From Eubacteriales bacterium (GTDB taxonomy: Bacteria > Bacillota > Clostridia > Peptostreptococcales > Anaerovoracaceae): a DNA stretch of 43,061 bases. Position numbers and translations under genes: made by a program. The notes below the pieces were generated by a model, which saw only the letters and a program-made list of their open reading frames with translations, was not told where the DNA came from and did not search any database. The DNA lies in NCBI GenBank assembly GCA_028872475.1, contig JAQYMQ010000006.1:1-43061 (forward strand), written 5' to 3'. Shown in pieces: positions 26,409-35,363 of this stretch. Positions within the stretch are counted from its first letter, which is position 1; each line of letters begins with the position of its first letter.

Positions 26409-26927
26409 ATGTATTATGGAGAAATAAAAGATTGTGATATTGCAAATGGTGTAGGTGTAAGAGTTACACTTTTTGTGTCCGGCTGCACTAATAAATGCCC
26501 TGGATGTTTTCAGCCTCAGACATGGGACTTTGAATATGGCAAAAAATTTACAGAAGAGACTATGCAGGAAATTCTGAAATTGTTGAACAAGTCTTATATA
26601 AGGGGACTGACTCTTTTAGGTGGTGAACCGATGGAACCGAAAAATCAAGAGCAGATTTGCGAAATTGTGAAAAGAGTTAAGAGAGAATATCCGAATAAAG
26701 ATATTTGGTTGTTCACTGGATTTACATTTGAAGAGTTGAGAGCCAAAGGTTCGTATTCCAATACAAAAGAGACGGAAGAAATATTGGCTAATATTGATGT
26801 GTTAGTAGATGGCAGGTTCGTTGAAGAAAAGAAAGATTTAACTTTAAGGTTTAGAGGATCTTCAAATCAGCGATTAATAGATGTTCCTTTAACACTGGAA
26901 TGCGATAAAATTTCATTATGGAAATAA
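26409..26927 (+). CDS. nrdG: Anaerobic NTP reductase activating protein NrdG
   Basis: A 172-residue radical-SAM enzyme that installs the glycyl radical on NrdD. The 4Fe-4S cluster cysteines are C26, C30 and C33 in CTNKCPGC. The GGEP motif occurs in TLLGGEPMEPKN, and KDIWLFTGFTFEEL is typical. ATG 26409 is preceded by GAGGG at good spacing and starts MYYGEIKDCD, the usual NrdG N terminus; the ATG at 26388 in the same frame lacks a ribosome site. It pairs with nrdD as an operon. Confidence 0.95.
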   Translation: MYYGEIKDCDIANGVGVRVTLFVSGCTNKCPGCFQPQTWDFEYGKKFTEETMQEILKLLNKSYIRGLTLLGGEPMEPKNQEQICEIVKRVKREYPNKDIWLFTGFTFEELRAKGSYSNTKETEEILANIDVLVDGRFVEEKKDLTLRFRGSSNQRLIDVPLTLECDKISLWK

Positions 26928-26937
26928 TGTTGAATGA

Positions 26938-26946
26938 TGGTATACT
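26938..26946 (+). promoter_or_regulatory. Extended -10 promoter of the zinc-ribbon gene
   Basis: TGgTATACT with the hexamer at 26941-26946; no -35 match. A short leader with GAGGAGG leads to the ATG at 26988. Confidence 0.5.
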
Positions 26947-26987
26947 AAACGTATAGAGGATGTTGTTATGAGCGAGGAGGTAGGCTT

Positions 26988-27614
26988 ATGTTATGTAAAA
27001 AATGTGGGACACAAAATGATGACGCCTTGGTATTCTGCAAAACTTGCTTTTCAAAACTTGAAAAAGGTGAAGAAGCTGAAGAACATGTAAAAGAAGAAGC
27101 AAAAGAAGTGAAGGAAAGTGAAGAGGCTGAAGAAATAATAGAAGAAACTGAGGGAGCTGATGATATTGAAGAACCTCAGACAGATAAAATAAAAAAACAG
27201 GTATCAGGCTTGAAGAAAGCTTTTGTTGAACTGAGAAATTCAAACGATTTAGTGTCTAAATTAAGGTTGGGTTATATTGCAGCGTGTGCACTGATTATTA
27301 TAGGTGCAATACTACCATTTTATACATTCTTTGGAATAACAATAAATTTCGTTTATGTTGCAGGAACATTTGCGGATGGAATCTTATATATTATATTAGC
27401 GGCTATAGGCATTATATTCTGTTTACTAAAAAAACCTATAATTAATTTAATTGTATCAGGTTTGACCTTTATTATATTCTTACTTGGAAATGTTATGTCT
27501 ATTATGGGGTATGGAAGTCCTAGAATAGGATTTTTCTTGTGGATTATTGGTGTTATAGGCAGTATAGGTTTATCAATTGCTATATTCATAAAAGGAAAAG
27601 AAATAAACAGTTAG
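26988..27614 (+). CDS. Zinc-ribbon membrane protein of unknown function
   Basis: A 208-residue protein I cannot assign to a function. An N-terminal zinc ribbon uses C3, C6, C17 and C20 (CKKCGTQNDD, FCKTCF). A very acidic, Glu-rich linker covers residues 25-65. Residues 66-88 form a short amphipathic stretch, and four hydrophobic membrane segments follow (about 93-115, 120-143, 148-172, 176-200). Zinc-ribbon plus membrane-helix proteins of this layout are common in Firmicutes and mostly uncharacterised. GAGGAGG gives a strong ribosome site. It is followed by the hairpin before pcrA. Confidence 0.8.
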   Translation: MLCKKCGTQNDDALVFCKTCFSKLEKGEEAEEHVKEEAKEVKESEEAEEIIEETEGADDIEEPQTDKIKKQVSGLKKAFVELRNSNDLVSKLRLGYIAACALIIIGAILPFYTFFGITINFVYVAGTFADGILYIILAAIGIIFCLLKKPIINLIVSGLTFIIFLLGNVMSIMGYGSPRIGFFLWIIGVIGSIGLSIAIFIKGKEINS

Positions 27615-27640
27615 ATAATTAAATAATTAAATAATGTCAG

Positions 27641-27719
27641 AGCTCCCTTTGTGACATTTTGGTATGGCGCTTGTCTTGTGGATTAAGCTAAATATTAGGA
27701 TTGACAAGGGAGCTTTTTT
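27641..27719 (+). terminator. Long-loop terminator or attenuator before pcrA
   Basis: AGCTCCCTT (27641-27649) pairs with AAGGGAGCT (27706-27714), followed by a run of T. Inside, CTTGTC (27670-27675) can instead pair with GACAAG (27703-27708), and TGTCA/TGACA (27635-27639 with 27652-27656) would place AGCTCCC in a loop. The alternatives exclude one another, which is compatible with attenuation as well as simple termination. Confidence 0.55.
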
Positions 27720-27773
27720 GATGATTTGTTTTGTTTTTATAAAGTTGCTATTCTTTTTTATTAGCTTAAATAA

Positions 27774-27782
27774 TGGTATAAT
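27774..27782 (+). promoter_or_regulatory. Extended -10 promoter placing the start at the pcrA ATG
   Basis: TGgTATAAT with the hexamer at 27777-27782. Transcription would begin at about 27789-27790, which is the pcrA initiation codon, giving a leaderless or nearly leaderless mRNA. Confidence 0.55.
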
Positions 27783-27789
27783 AATTGCT

Positions 27790-29991
27790 ATGAAATACTT
27801 AAATAATTTAAATGAAAAACAGCGTGAGGCTGTACTAAAAACAGAGGGAGCACTGCTTATTTTAGCAGGTGCAGGAAGTGGCAAGACGAGTACAATGACT
27901 AGGCGTATTGCCTATTTAATTGACGAAAAAAAAGTGGATCCATATCAGATTTTAGCCGTTACTTTTACAAATAAGGCGGCAAATGAGATGAGAGAAAGGG
28001 TGGAGTCTCTAGTAGACAATACTAATGGAATGTGGATTATGACGTTTCATGCCACTGCACTTAGAATGCTTAGAACTTATGCTGATAGACTTGGTTTTAC
28101 GAAGTCGTTTGTTGTTTATGACCCATCTGATCAGAAGGCTGTAGTTAAGAACATTATTAAGGAAAATAATGTTAATGAAAAGAACTTTCCAGTTAGAAAT
28201 GTTTTATCTGCGATAGGGAAGTATAAAGAAGAGGGTGTTAGTCCGACTAAAGCGCAAGAAATGGCAGGAGATTATAGGGAAGAGACTCTTGCAAAAATCT
28301 ATGCGGGCTATTGTAGTGTTTTAAAGAAAAATGATGCAATGGATTTTGATGATCTTCTTTCAAATGTTGTAAAACTTCTGAAGTCTAATGAAGATGTGCT
28401 GGATCATTATCAAGAGCGTTTTAGATACATAATGGTTGATGAGTATCAAGATACGAATAAGATTCAGTATCAATTTATTAAGCTACTGGCTAGTAAGTAT
28501 AACAATATATGTGTAGTGGGTGATGATGATCAGTGTATTTATGAGTGGCGTGGTGCAGATATAAGCAATATTTTAAGCTTCGAGAAAGACTTTAAAGATG
28601 CGTTAGTAATTAAATTGGAACAAAATTATAGGTCTACAGGCAATATTTTAGATGCTGCTCATAGTGTAATTTCTAAAAACATATCGAGAAAATCAAAGAA
28701 GCTTTGGACAGAAGCAGATAGGGGCGAAAAGATTACTTACCTTAGATTTGATGCTGATAAAGCAGAGGCTTTGTTTGTTGTCTCTGAGATTGCTTCTTTG
28801 ATAGATAATGGTTGCGATGCAAGTGATATTGCGATTCTTTATCGTAATAATGCTCAGTCACGTGTGTTCGAGGATGCTCTTACTCGAAGAGGTATTGCCT
28901 ATAGGGTAATGGGTGGCGTTAGATATTATGATAGAGCTGAAGTTAAGGATATGGTTGCATATATGAGATTAGTCCTTAATCCTAAGGATGACTTAGCTTT
29001 TGCAAGGGTTATTAATTCTCCGAAAAGGGGAATTGGCAAGGCGACTCTAGAAAAATGGAGAGCTTTAGCAGATATCAGAGGTGTTTCATTGTTAGAAACG
29101 ATTGATGATCCTATGTTGCAAGCTTCTATGTCAGCAAAGGTCAGAGAATCTGTAGAAAACTTTGTGGCACTCATCAAGGGATATAATCAGGAAAAAGAAA
29201 ATATCCGTGTAACTGATTTATATAATGGTCTACTTATAAAAAGTGGATATATGAAATTTTTAGAGTCACAAGGATCTATTGAAGCGGATTCTAGGATTGA
29301 GAATTTACTGGAATTTAAAACAGCGATAGATGATATAGATGGTGAGCAAAATCTGGAATTATTTGAGTTTTTAGAGAAAATTACTCTTTTATCTGATATA
29401 GATAATCATGATGCAAGTGAAAATGCTGTAGTTTTAATGACAATGCATAGTGCGAAGGGGTTAGAATTTCCTTATGTGTTTATGCCTGGCATGGAAGACG
29501 GTTTGTTCCCAGGGTGGAGAGCTTTGGAAAGACCAGATGGTATAGAAGAAGAAAGACGACTTTGTTATGTAGGAATGACAAGGGCTAAGAAGAAACTTTA
29601 TCTGACAAGTGCAGCTTATAGGGTGTTGTATGGAAATGGCAATTATACCAGGGAATCGCAATTTTTGAGAGAAGTTGATGCTAAACTTTTGGATGGTGAC
29701 AGAGTTTTAAATAATACTAGAGATGCTCAATTTGGCGAAAGAAAATCATTTGATGGTTTTGCGAGCGGGGACGAGTTTAATCCGTTTGCAACATTTAGGA
29801 AGGCTAAGCAGGAAGCGAAGAAGCAGGCTTCAAGCAGTTTGAATTTAAGTGTCGGAAATAGAGTGGCTCACAGTAAATTTGGCGATGGAACGGTTAAGGA
29901 AGTCGATGCGAAAATAGTAGTTGTAAATTTTGACAATGGAGATACGAAGAAACTCGCAATTTCGATGGCGCCGTTGAAAATTATTGGATAA
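27790..29991 (+). CDS. pcrA: ATP-dependent DNA helicase PcrA/UvrD
   Basis: A 733-residue superfamily 1A helicase for repair and plasmid or phage replication. Motifs in order: Q-motif LNEKQREAV, Walker A LAGAGSGKTS, Ia TFTNKAANEM, II VDEYQDTN, III GDDDQCIYEWRGAD, IV LEQNYRST, V MTMHSAKGLEF, VI YVGMTRAKKKL. The C terminus has the PcrA-type beta module GNRVAHSKFGDGTV that contacts RNA polymerase in relatives. The frame is open to 27664, but those extra 42 residues are hydrophobic, unlike any PcrA, and overlap the terminator. I start at ATG 27790. No Shine-Dalgarno site is present. ligA follows directly, as in Bacillus pcrA-ligA. Confidence 0.96.
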   Translation: MKYLNNLNEKQREAVLKTEGALLILAGAGSGKTSTMTRRIAYLIDEKKVDPYQILAVTFTNKAANEMRERVESLVDNTNGMWIMTFHATALRMLRTYADRLGFTKSFVVYDPSDQKAVVKNIIKENNVNEKNFPVRNVLSAIGKYKEEGVSPTKAQEMAGDYREETLAKIYAGYCSVLKKNDAMDFDDLLSNVVKLLKSNEDVLDHYQERFRYIMVDEYQDTNKIQYQFIKLLASKYNNICVVGDDDQCIYEWRGADISNILSFEKDFKDALVIKLEQNYRSTGNILDAAHSVISKNISRKSKKLWTEADRGEKITYLRFDADKAEALFVVSEIASLIDNGCDASDIAILYRNNAQSRVFEDALTRRGIAYRVMGGVRYYDRAEVKDMVAYMRLVLNPKDDLAFARVINSPKRGIGKATLEKWRALADIRGVSLLETIDDPMLQASMSAKVRESVENFVALIKGYNQEKENIRVTDLYNGLLIKSGYMKFLESQGSIEADSRIENLLEFKTAIDDIDGEQNLELFEFLEKITLLSDIDNHDASENAVVLMTMHSAKGLEFPYVFMPGMEDGLFPGWRALERPDGIEEERRLCYVGMTRAKKKLYLTSAAYRVLYGNGNYTRESQFLREVDAKLLDGDRVLNNTRDAQFGERKSFDGFASGDEFNPFATFRKAKQEAKKQASSSLNLSVGNRVAHSKFGDGTVKEVDAKIVVVNFDNGDTKKLAISMAPLKIIG

Positions 29992-30000
29992 GTGAAAAAT

Positions 30001-31935
30001 ATGAAGAAGCGAATTCAAGAGTTAGTTGAAATTTTAAATAAAGCATCTAAGGAATATTATTCAAATAATACGGAGATAATATCTAATTTTGAGTATGACA
30101 AATTATACGATGAGCTGGTTAAACTTGAGGAAGCAAGCGGCATTATTATGGCAAAAAGTCCTACGCAAAATGTTGGTTATGAAAGTGTTGATTATTTAGA
30201 AAAGATAGCCCATGATGTTCCAATGTTGTCACTTAACAAGACGAAGAGTGTCGAAGAGTTACAGGCTTGGTTAGGGGAAAAGCAAGCGGTGTTATCTTGG
30301 AAGATAGACGGTCTTACTGTGGTTATGACATATGAGGATGGTGAATTGAAAAGAGCTGTTACCAGAGGCAATGGCTTAATTGGTGAGGTTGTTACCACTA
30401 ATGCCAGAACATTTAATAACCTGCCTTTGCAGATTCCTTTTAAGGGTAAATTGACTGTAAGAGGTGAGGCATTCATTGGCTATGAGGCATTTCAAAAGAT
30501 AAATAATAAGATTACTGATGAAAGTGCAAAATACAAGAATCCGAGAAATTTATGTAGTGGATCAGTGAGGCAATTAGATAGTAATATTGCAAGCAGAAGA
30601 CAGATTTCTTTTAACGCATTTTTTGTTGAAGGACAACAGTTTGCAAGCGTGATGGATAGTTTTGAATTCCTGGAAGAACAGGGATTCAGTGTAGTAGAAC
30701 ATTTTCTGGTTAATAGCAATAATGTATCAGAAAAAATTGAACAGTTAAGAGTTGCGGTTGGAGACAATGACATTCCATCTGATGGGCTAGTATTAATGTT
30801 TGATGATATTGCATACGGAAAGAGTTTGGGTAATACGGCGAAATATCCAAGAAATGCTATAGCATTTAAATGGCAGGATGAAATTCAGCAAACTAAGTTA
30901 GTAGAGATAGAGTGGAGTGCTTCAAGGACGGGGCTTATAAATCCGATTGCGGTATTTGAACCTGTAGAGTTAGAAGGTACGGTTGTATCAAGAGCATCAT
31001 TGCACAATGTTAGTGTTATGCAAAACCTAGAATTGGGATTAGGTGATACGATAGGTGTATACAAGGCAAATATGATTATTCCTCAGATTTCTGAGAATTT
31101 TACTAAAAGCAACAATGTTGAGATTCCGAGAACTTGTCCAGCATGTGATAGAGAGACTAAATTAAAGGATCAAGATGGTATAAAGACATTGCATTGTGAA
31201 AATAAGGAATGTCCAGCTAAGCATATTAAAGCATTTACTTTGCTTGTGAGTCGTGATGCATTGAATATTGAAAATATTTCTGAGGCGACATTAGAAAAGT
31301 TTGTAGATAGAGGTTATGTAAAAACTTTTGCTGATATATATAATTTAAAGAAACATAAGGATGAAATAATTAATATGGATGGCTTTGGACAAAAGTCATA
31401 CGATAATATTATTTCTGCTGTGGAAAACTCAAGAAAGACGACGTTGTCTAGAATTATTTATGCGCTTGGTATAGAAGGTGTTGGAGTTGTAAATGCTAGA
31501 AATATTGCCAAACACTGTAATGATTCTTGGGACAGATTTATCTCTATTAATAAAGAAGATTTATTATCTGTTGACGGAATAGGGGACGTTTTATCACAGG
31601 CTATTGTTGGATATTTAGATGATTTGGATAAGCTGTCGATAGCTAATTCACTAGTTGCAGAATTAACTATTGAAGAAACGAAGATTATTGAGAATGATTT
31701 GTTAGGTGGAAAAACATTTGTTGTTACAGGTAGTATTGCGAAGTTTAAAAACAGAAAAGAACTTCAGCAAGTTATTTTGGATAACGGAGGAAATGTATCA
31801 AGTAGCATTAGTAAAAATACAACTTATTTGATTAATAATGACATTCTTTCACAGTCATCAAAAAATAAAAAAGCAAAAGAGCTAGGGATAGATATTATTA
31901 GTGAAGATGATTTTTTAGCTATGTTACAACGTTAG
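30001..31935 (+). CDS. ligA: NAD-dependent DNA ligase LigA
   Basis: A 644-residue DNA ligase joining nicks with NAD+ as cofactor. An N-terminal Ia domain precedes the adenylation domain with the nucleophile K101 in SWKIDGLTV, then RGEAFI, the OB fold, the four-Cys zinc finger (CPAC.. CENKECPAKH), helix-hairpin-helix repeats (MDGFGQKSY, VDGIGDVLS) and a C-terminal BRCT domain (GGKTFVVTGSIAKFKNR). The KIDGLT form and somewhat short length mark a divergent branch seen in Clostridia. A GTG at 29992, right after the pcrA stop, is an equally possible start, adding three residues; neither has a strong ribosome site. Translation is probably coupled to pcrA. Confidence 0.94.
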   Translation: MKKRIQELVEILNKASKEYYSNNTEIISNFEYDKLYDELVKLEEASGIIMAKSPTQNVGYESVDYLEKIAHDVPMLSLNKTKSVEELQAWLGEKQAVLSWKIDGLTVVMTYEDGELKRAVTRGNGLIGEVVTTNARTFNNLPLQIPFKGKLTVRGEAFIGYEAFQKINNKITDESAKYKNPRNLCSGSVRQLDSNIASRRQISFNAFFVEGQQFASVMDSFEFLEEQGFSVVEHFLVNSNNVSEKIEQLRVAVGDNDIPSDGLVLMFDDIAYGKSLGNTAKYPRNAIAFKWQDEIQQTKLVEIEWSASRTGLINPIAVFEPVELEGTVVSRASLHNVSVMQNLELGLGDTIGVYKANMIIPQISENFTKSNNVEIPRTCPACDRETKLKDQDGIKTLHCENKECPAKHIKAFTLLVSRDALNIENISEATLEKFVDRGYVKTFADIYNLKKHKDEIINMDGFGQKSYDNIISAVENSRKTTLSRIIYALGIEGVGVVNARNIAKHCNDSWDRFISINKEDLLSVDGIGDVLSQAIVGYLDDLDKLSIANSLVAELTIEETKIIENDLLGGKTFVVTGSIAKFKNRKELQQVILDNGGNVSSSISKNTTYLINNDILSQSSKNKKAKELGIDIISEDDFLAMLQR

Positions 31936-32063
31936 ATATTGTATATTAAACATGTGAGTTTAATATTATATGGTTATTAAGTATTACATAACGTTAAAAC
32001 GAAAATATTGTACATAACTAGATATATTGCAACATAAATATTCTATCAATATGGAGGAGAAGT

Positions 32064-33077
32064 ATGGGTTTCCATAATGTGCCGTTAGGCATTGGAAAAG
32101 TAGAGAATGATTTATTGAAAAAAATCGTTTTTGATAAAATTACATATCGTCATGAGGATGTAAAAGTGCGATCTAAAATAGGAGAAGATTGTGCAGTAGT
32201 TGGCTTTGGTGATTATGACTGTGTTATATCTTCAGACCCGATTACCGCTACTACAAGTGAAATAGGCAGTTTGGCTATTCATATTACCTGTAATGATATA
32301 GCGAGTAATGGTGTAAGGCCGATAGCTATTATGGTTGTTGCATTATTGCCGTCTGGCACCACAACTGAAGATATTGAGACGATAATGGATGATGCAGGCA
32401 AGGCAGCTTCTGAAATTGGGGTAGAGATTGTTGGTGGTCATACGGAAATTACGGATGCTATTAATAGACCTATATTGATTACTACAGCAATAGGCAAAAA
32501 ATTAAATGATGCGCATTTAGCGTTAGAGATATCCGAGGGTGACAGTATTATTCTTACGAAGAAGGCTGGACTGGAGGGAACAGCAATTATCGTCATGGAT
32601 AAAGAAGCAGAGCTACAGGATATTTTAGATGAGAGTGAAATAGATATGGCGAAATCTTTTATGCAGCATATTAGTGTTGTGAAAGAAGGTGTTATTGCCG
32701 GAGAAATAGGTGTAGCTGCTATGCACGATGTTACAGAAGGTGGAGTATTTGGTGGTATCTGGGAGTTGTGTGAGAGTGCAGAAAAGGGTGCATTGATTGA
32801 TGTGTCAAAGATAGCAATTGATGATACGACTTTAAAGATTGCAGAGAAATTTGATATAAATCCATACAAACTCATATCTAGCGGTTCAATGCTTATCATA
32901 TCACCAAAAGATAAAACAGAGGATATAGTAAATGCCATTAATTCTCAAGATATTGACGCTTGTGTTATCGGTGAAATTAAAGATAAAATGTACGGAATTA
33001 AGTATTTGGATGAACAGAATGAAGTTAAAGATATTCAGCCACCATCAAGTGACGAAATATATAGAGTTTTAAGTTAA
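32064..33077 (+). CDS. AIR synthase-related protein (HypE/ThiL superfamily)
   Basis: A 337-residue member of the PurM/HypE/ThiL/SelD ATP-binding fold. It shows the acidic IGEDCAVVGFGDY nucleotide-site segment, HITCNDIASNGVRPIAI, VGGHTEITDA and MHDVTEGGVFGGIWEL. The order and GGHTE match HypE most closely. However, HypE ends in a conserved cysteine (PRxC) that carries the carbamoyl/cyano group in hydrogenase maturation, and this protein ends YRVLS with no cysteine near the end. No other hyp or hydrogenase gene is present. It therefore probably acts on another substrate; the reaction is unknown. GGAGGAG precedes the ATG. It stands between ligA and the SRP RNA. Confidence 0.85.
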   Translation: MGFHNVPLGIGKVENDLLKKIVFDKITYRHEDVKVRSKIGEDCAVVGFGDYDCVISSDPITATTSEIGSLAIHITCNDIASNGVRPIAIMVVALLPSGTTTEDIETIMDDAGKAASEIGVEIVGGHTEITDAINRPILITTAIGKKLNDAHLALEISEGDSIILTKKAGLEGTAIIVMDKEAELQDILDESEIDMAKSFMQHISVVKEGVIAGEIGVAAMHDVTEGGVFGGIWELCESAEKGALIDVSKIAIDDTTLKIAEKFDINPYKLISSGSMLIISPKDKTEDIVNAINSQDIDACVIGEIKDKMYGIKYLDEQNEVKDIQPPSSDEIYRVLS

Positions 33078-33112
33078 TTTATGTAGTATTATTACAATAT
33101 ATGAAATTAGTA

Positions 33113-33142
33113 TTGACTATCGTATCTGTAGTTTAATATAAT
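33113..33142 (+). promoter_or_regulatory. Promoter of the SRP RNA gene
   Basis: TTGACT (33113-33118), 18 bp, TATAAT (33137-33142). Predicted start at about 33149-33152 coincides with the 5' end of the RNA helix. Confidence 0.8.
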
Positions 33143-33151
33143 GAACGACAT

Positions 33152-33312
33152 AAGTTGTCTTTTGATGACTCTGCAGATATGGTTTGGGTCCTGTGCAATG
33201 AGAGTTTGTGAACCTTGTCAGGTCCGGAAGGAAGCAGCAATAAGCGAATCATCTTATGTGCCACAGATAAGCCTTCTCTAAAATTTGTAGGGTCATTAAA
33301 GGACAACTTTTT
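33152..33312 (+). ncRNA. ffs: Signal recognition particle RNA (4.5S-like)
   Basis: The domain IV tip is unmistakable: GTCAGGTCCGGAAGGAAGCAG around 33219-33239, with the GGAA loop that binds Ffh. The ends pair: 33152-33169 with 33292-33309 (18 bp with G-U pairs), and the T-run after GGACAAC completes a terminator. At about 160 nt it is shorter than the roughly 270-nt Bacillus form, so the Alu domain appears absent. It precedes dnaX, as in many Firmicutes. Confidence 0.93.
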
Positions 33313-33341
33313 TATTTCTAAAATAGGAGAAAGAAAGCGAT

Positions 33342-34934
33342 ATGTATAAGGCAATATATAGACAGTATCGTCCAGAAACGCTAAGTGAAGTCGTAGGGCA
33401 GAACCATATTGTTACGGTATTAAAAAATCAAATAGATAATAATCAGGTTGGACATGCGTATTTGTTTTGTGGTACTCGTGGAACAGGTAAGACAACATCT
33501 GCTAGGCTTTTAGCAAAGGGTGTGAACTGTTTATCTGATAGCGAAAAACCTTGTGGGATATGTGCAAATTGTATCGCGATTCAAGAAGGAAGTTTTTTGG
33601 ATTTAATTGAAATTGATGCAGCTTCTAATAATGGTGTCGATGATATTCGTGAACTGCGTGATAATGTAAATTTTCCTCCTATTTCCGGAAGGAAAAAGGT
33701 GTATATTATTGACGAGGCTCATATGCTTTCAAAGGGAGCTAAAAACGCATTTCTAAAAACATTGGAAGAACCTCCAGAACATGTAATGTTTATTTTAGCT
33801 ACTACAGAGCCGCACACACTTCCTGCTACAATACTTTCAAGATGTATAAGGATGGATTTTAGACGAGTATCAGAAGAAATTTTGGTAGAACGTATGCAGT
33901 TAATTTGCAATGAAAAAAATATTGCAGTTGAAAAAAATGATTTACAGCTTATTGCCGCGAATGCAGATGGATCAGTTCGAGATGCCTTAACTTTATTAGA
34001 ACAGTGCATTTCTGGTAGAGGAGATAGCGTTTCGAGGGAAGATATTTTAGAAGCATTGGGTGCCGTTGATGATGACGTATATTTGGATATAGTAGATGCT
34101 AGTATAGATAAAGATTTAGCAAAAGTTATGATAATATTGCAGAGGGCGTTTTCTTATGGCAAGGAAGCGAGACAGATGCTTGTTGGAATGATGAATCATT
34201 ATCGTAATTTAATGCTGGCAAAGAATATTGATAATGTGCACGGAATGCTTAATATGAGCGATGAGAATATAGAGAGGCTGAAGATACAAAGCAAGAAGTT
34301 ATCTGTTGAGCAAATTACACGTTCAGTGATGAAACTCTCTGAAGCGAATGGTTATATGATCAATACTTCAAACCCTAGAATTGTTTTTGAGACATCTCTG
34401 ATTGACATTTTGGTGGATACAAATGGTACTGATTTAAATAATTTTAGTAATAAATCTTATAAAAACTTATCGCACGACGAGGAAAAAGTTGCTCAAAAAA
34501 TAGTACGTTCGGTGCAAGTTGATGAAAATCGTAATTCAGATAAGACAAGGGATGTTGTAAAAAATATAGATAAAGATATAGATGATAAAGACAACAGCAA
34601 TTATATCAATAATGACATTGATTTAGGAGCTTTATGGTTAAAAGTTTGCAATAAGATGGTAGAGTGTAATCCTGCCTTTGCTGCGACGAGAAGTGGAGTA
34701 AAGATTAATAAGATTGACAATTCTGCAGTAGACTTAATAGCAACTAACAATGTTATAAAAACAATAGTTGAAAAAAGTGGTAAACATTTATCAGAGAAAT
34801 TTGCTGAAATTTTGGGAAGAGAGATTAGCCTAAATATATTTTCGCAGTCAGAATTAGATGATAATAATGAAGAGGATAATATTGTTGAAGAACTTGAGAA
34901 TTTACTAGGTATAAGACCAGTAATTATAGATTAA
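33342..34934 (+). CDS. dnaX: DNA polymerase III subunits gamma/tau
   Basis: A 530-residue clamp-loader ATPase that loads the sliding clamp and links polymerases at the fork. It has Walker A GTRGTGKTT (about 45-53), the four-Cys zinc module CLSDSEKPCGICANC, Walker B IIDEAHMLS, SRC sensor ILSRC and sensor 2 SVRDALTLLEQ. A variable, charged linker (about 365-430) separates the ATPase from the tau-like C terminus. The ribosome site is AGGAGAAAG. It starts 29 bases after the SRP RNA and begins the dnaX-ebfC-recR cluster. Confidence 0.96.
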   Translation: MYKAIYRQYRPETLSEVVGQNHIVTVLKNQIDNNQVGHAYLFCGTRGTGKTTSARLLAKGVNCLSDSEKPCGICANCIAIQEGSFLDLIEIDAASNNGVDDIRELRDNVNFPPISGRKKVYIIDEAHMLSKGAKNAFLKTLEEPPEHVMFILATTEPHTLPATILSRCIRMDFRRVSEEILVERMQLICNEKNIAVEKNDLQLIAANADGSVRDALTLLEQCISGRGDSVSREDILEALGAVDDDVYLDIVDASIDKDLAKVMIILQRAFSYGKEARQMLVGMMNHYRNLMLAKNIDNVHGMLNMSDENIERLKIQSKKLSVEQITRSVMKLSEANGYMINTSNPRIVFETSLIDILVDTNGTDLNNFSNKSYKNLSHDEEKVAQKIVRSVQVDENRNSDKTRDVVKNIDKDIDDKDNSNYINNDIDLGALWLKVCNKMVECNPAFAATRSGVKINKIDNSAVDLIATNNVIKTIVEKSGKHLSEKFAEILGREISLNIFSQSELDDNNEEDNIVEELENLLGIRPVIID

Positions 34935-35001
34935 AAGATATGCATAGTATTTGATAAAAAGAATCAATAGTATAGGATTAAAAGAATAAATGGAGGATAA
35001 A

Positions 35002-35361
35002 ATGGGTAGAAATATGAGAGCAGGCAAAAAGCCAAAGAAACCTGGTGCAGGAGATATGAGACAGCAATTAGCACAAGTTCAGGCTATGCAAAGACAGATG
35101 GAAGAAATGCAGGCTGAATTAGCGGAAAAGGAGATTACAACTAGCTCAGGCGGTGGCGCTGTAGAAGTTACTATAAACGGAGATAAGAAGATAACTAACA
35201 TTAAGCTTGATCCTGAAATAGTAGATGCTGATGACGTTGAAATGTTGCAGGATTTAATTCTTACAGCTGTAAATGAAGCTATAAGACAAATCGACGAGAT
35301 TTCAGAAAGAGAGATGAGTAATATTACTGGTGGCTTAGGGCTTCCTCCAGGGCTATTTTAA
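35002..35361 (+). CDS. ebfC: YbaB/EbfC nucleoid-associated protein
   Basis: A 119-residue small DNA-binding protein of the YbaB/EbfC family, which forms tweezer-like dimers. A basic N-terminal tail is followed by a coiled coil ([19 protein letters not shown]) and then the family core [11 protein letters not shown] and LDPEIV. The frame opens at ATG 34990, but that ATG runs into GGAGG (34992-34996), which is correctly spaced for ATG 35002; I use the latter. It lies between dnaX and recR, two bases before recR, the classical order. Confidence 0.92.
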   Translation: MGRNMRAGKKPKKPGAGDMRQQLAQVQAMQRQMEEMQAELAEKEITTSSGGGAVEVTINGDKKITNIKLDPEIVDADDVEMLQDLILTAVNEAIRQIDEISEREMSNITGGLGLPPGLF

Positions 35362-35363
35362 TT

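Noticed and set aside
27664-27789. 42-residue extension of PcrA
   Set aside because: It overlaps the terminator hairpin and -10, is hydrophobic and is unlike PcrA.
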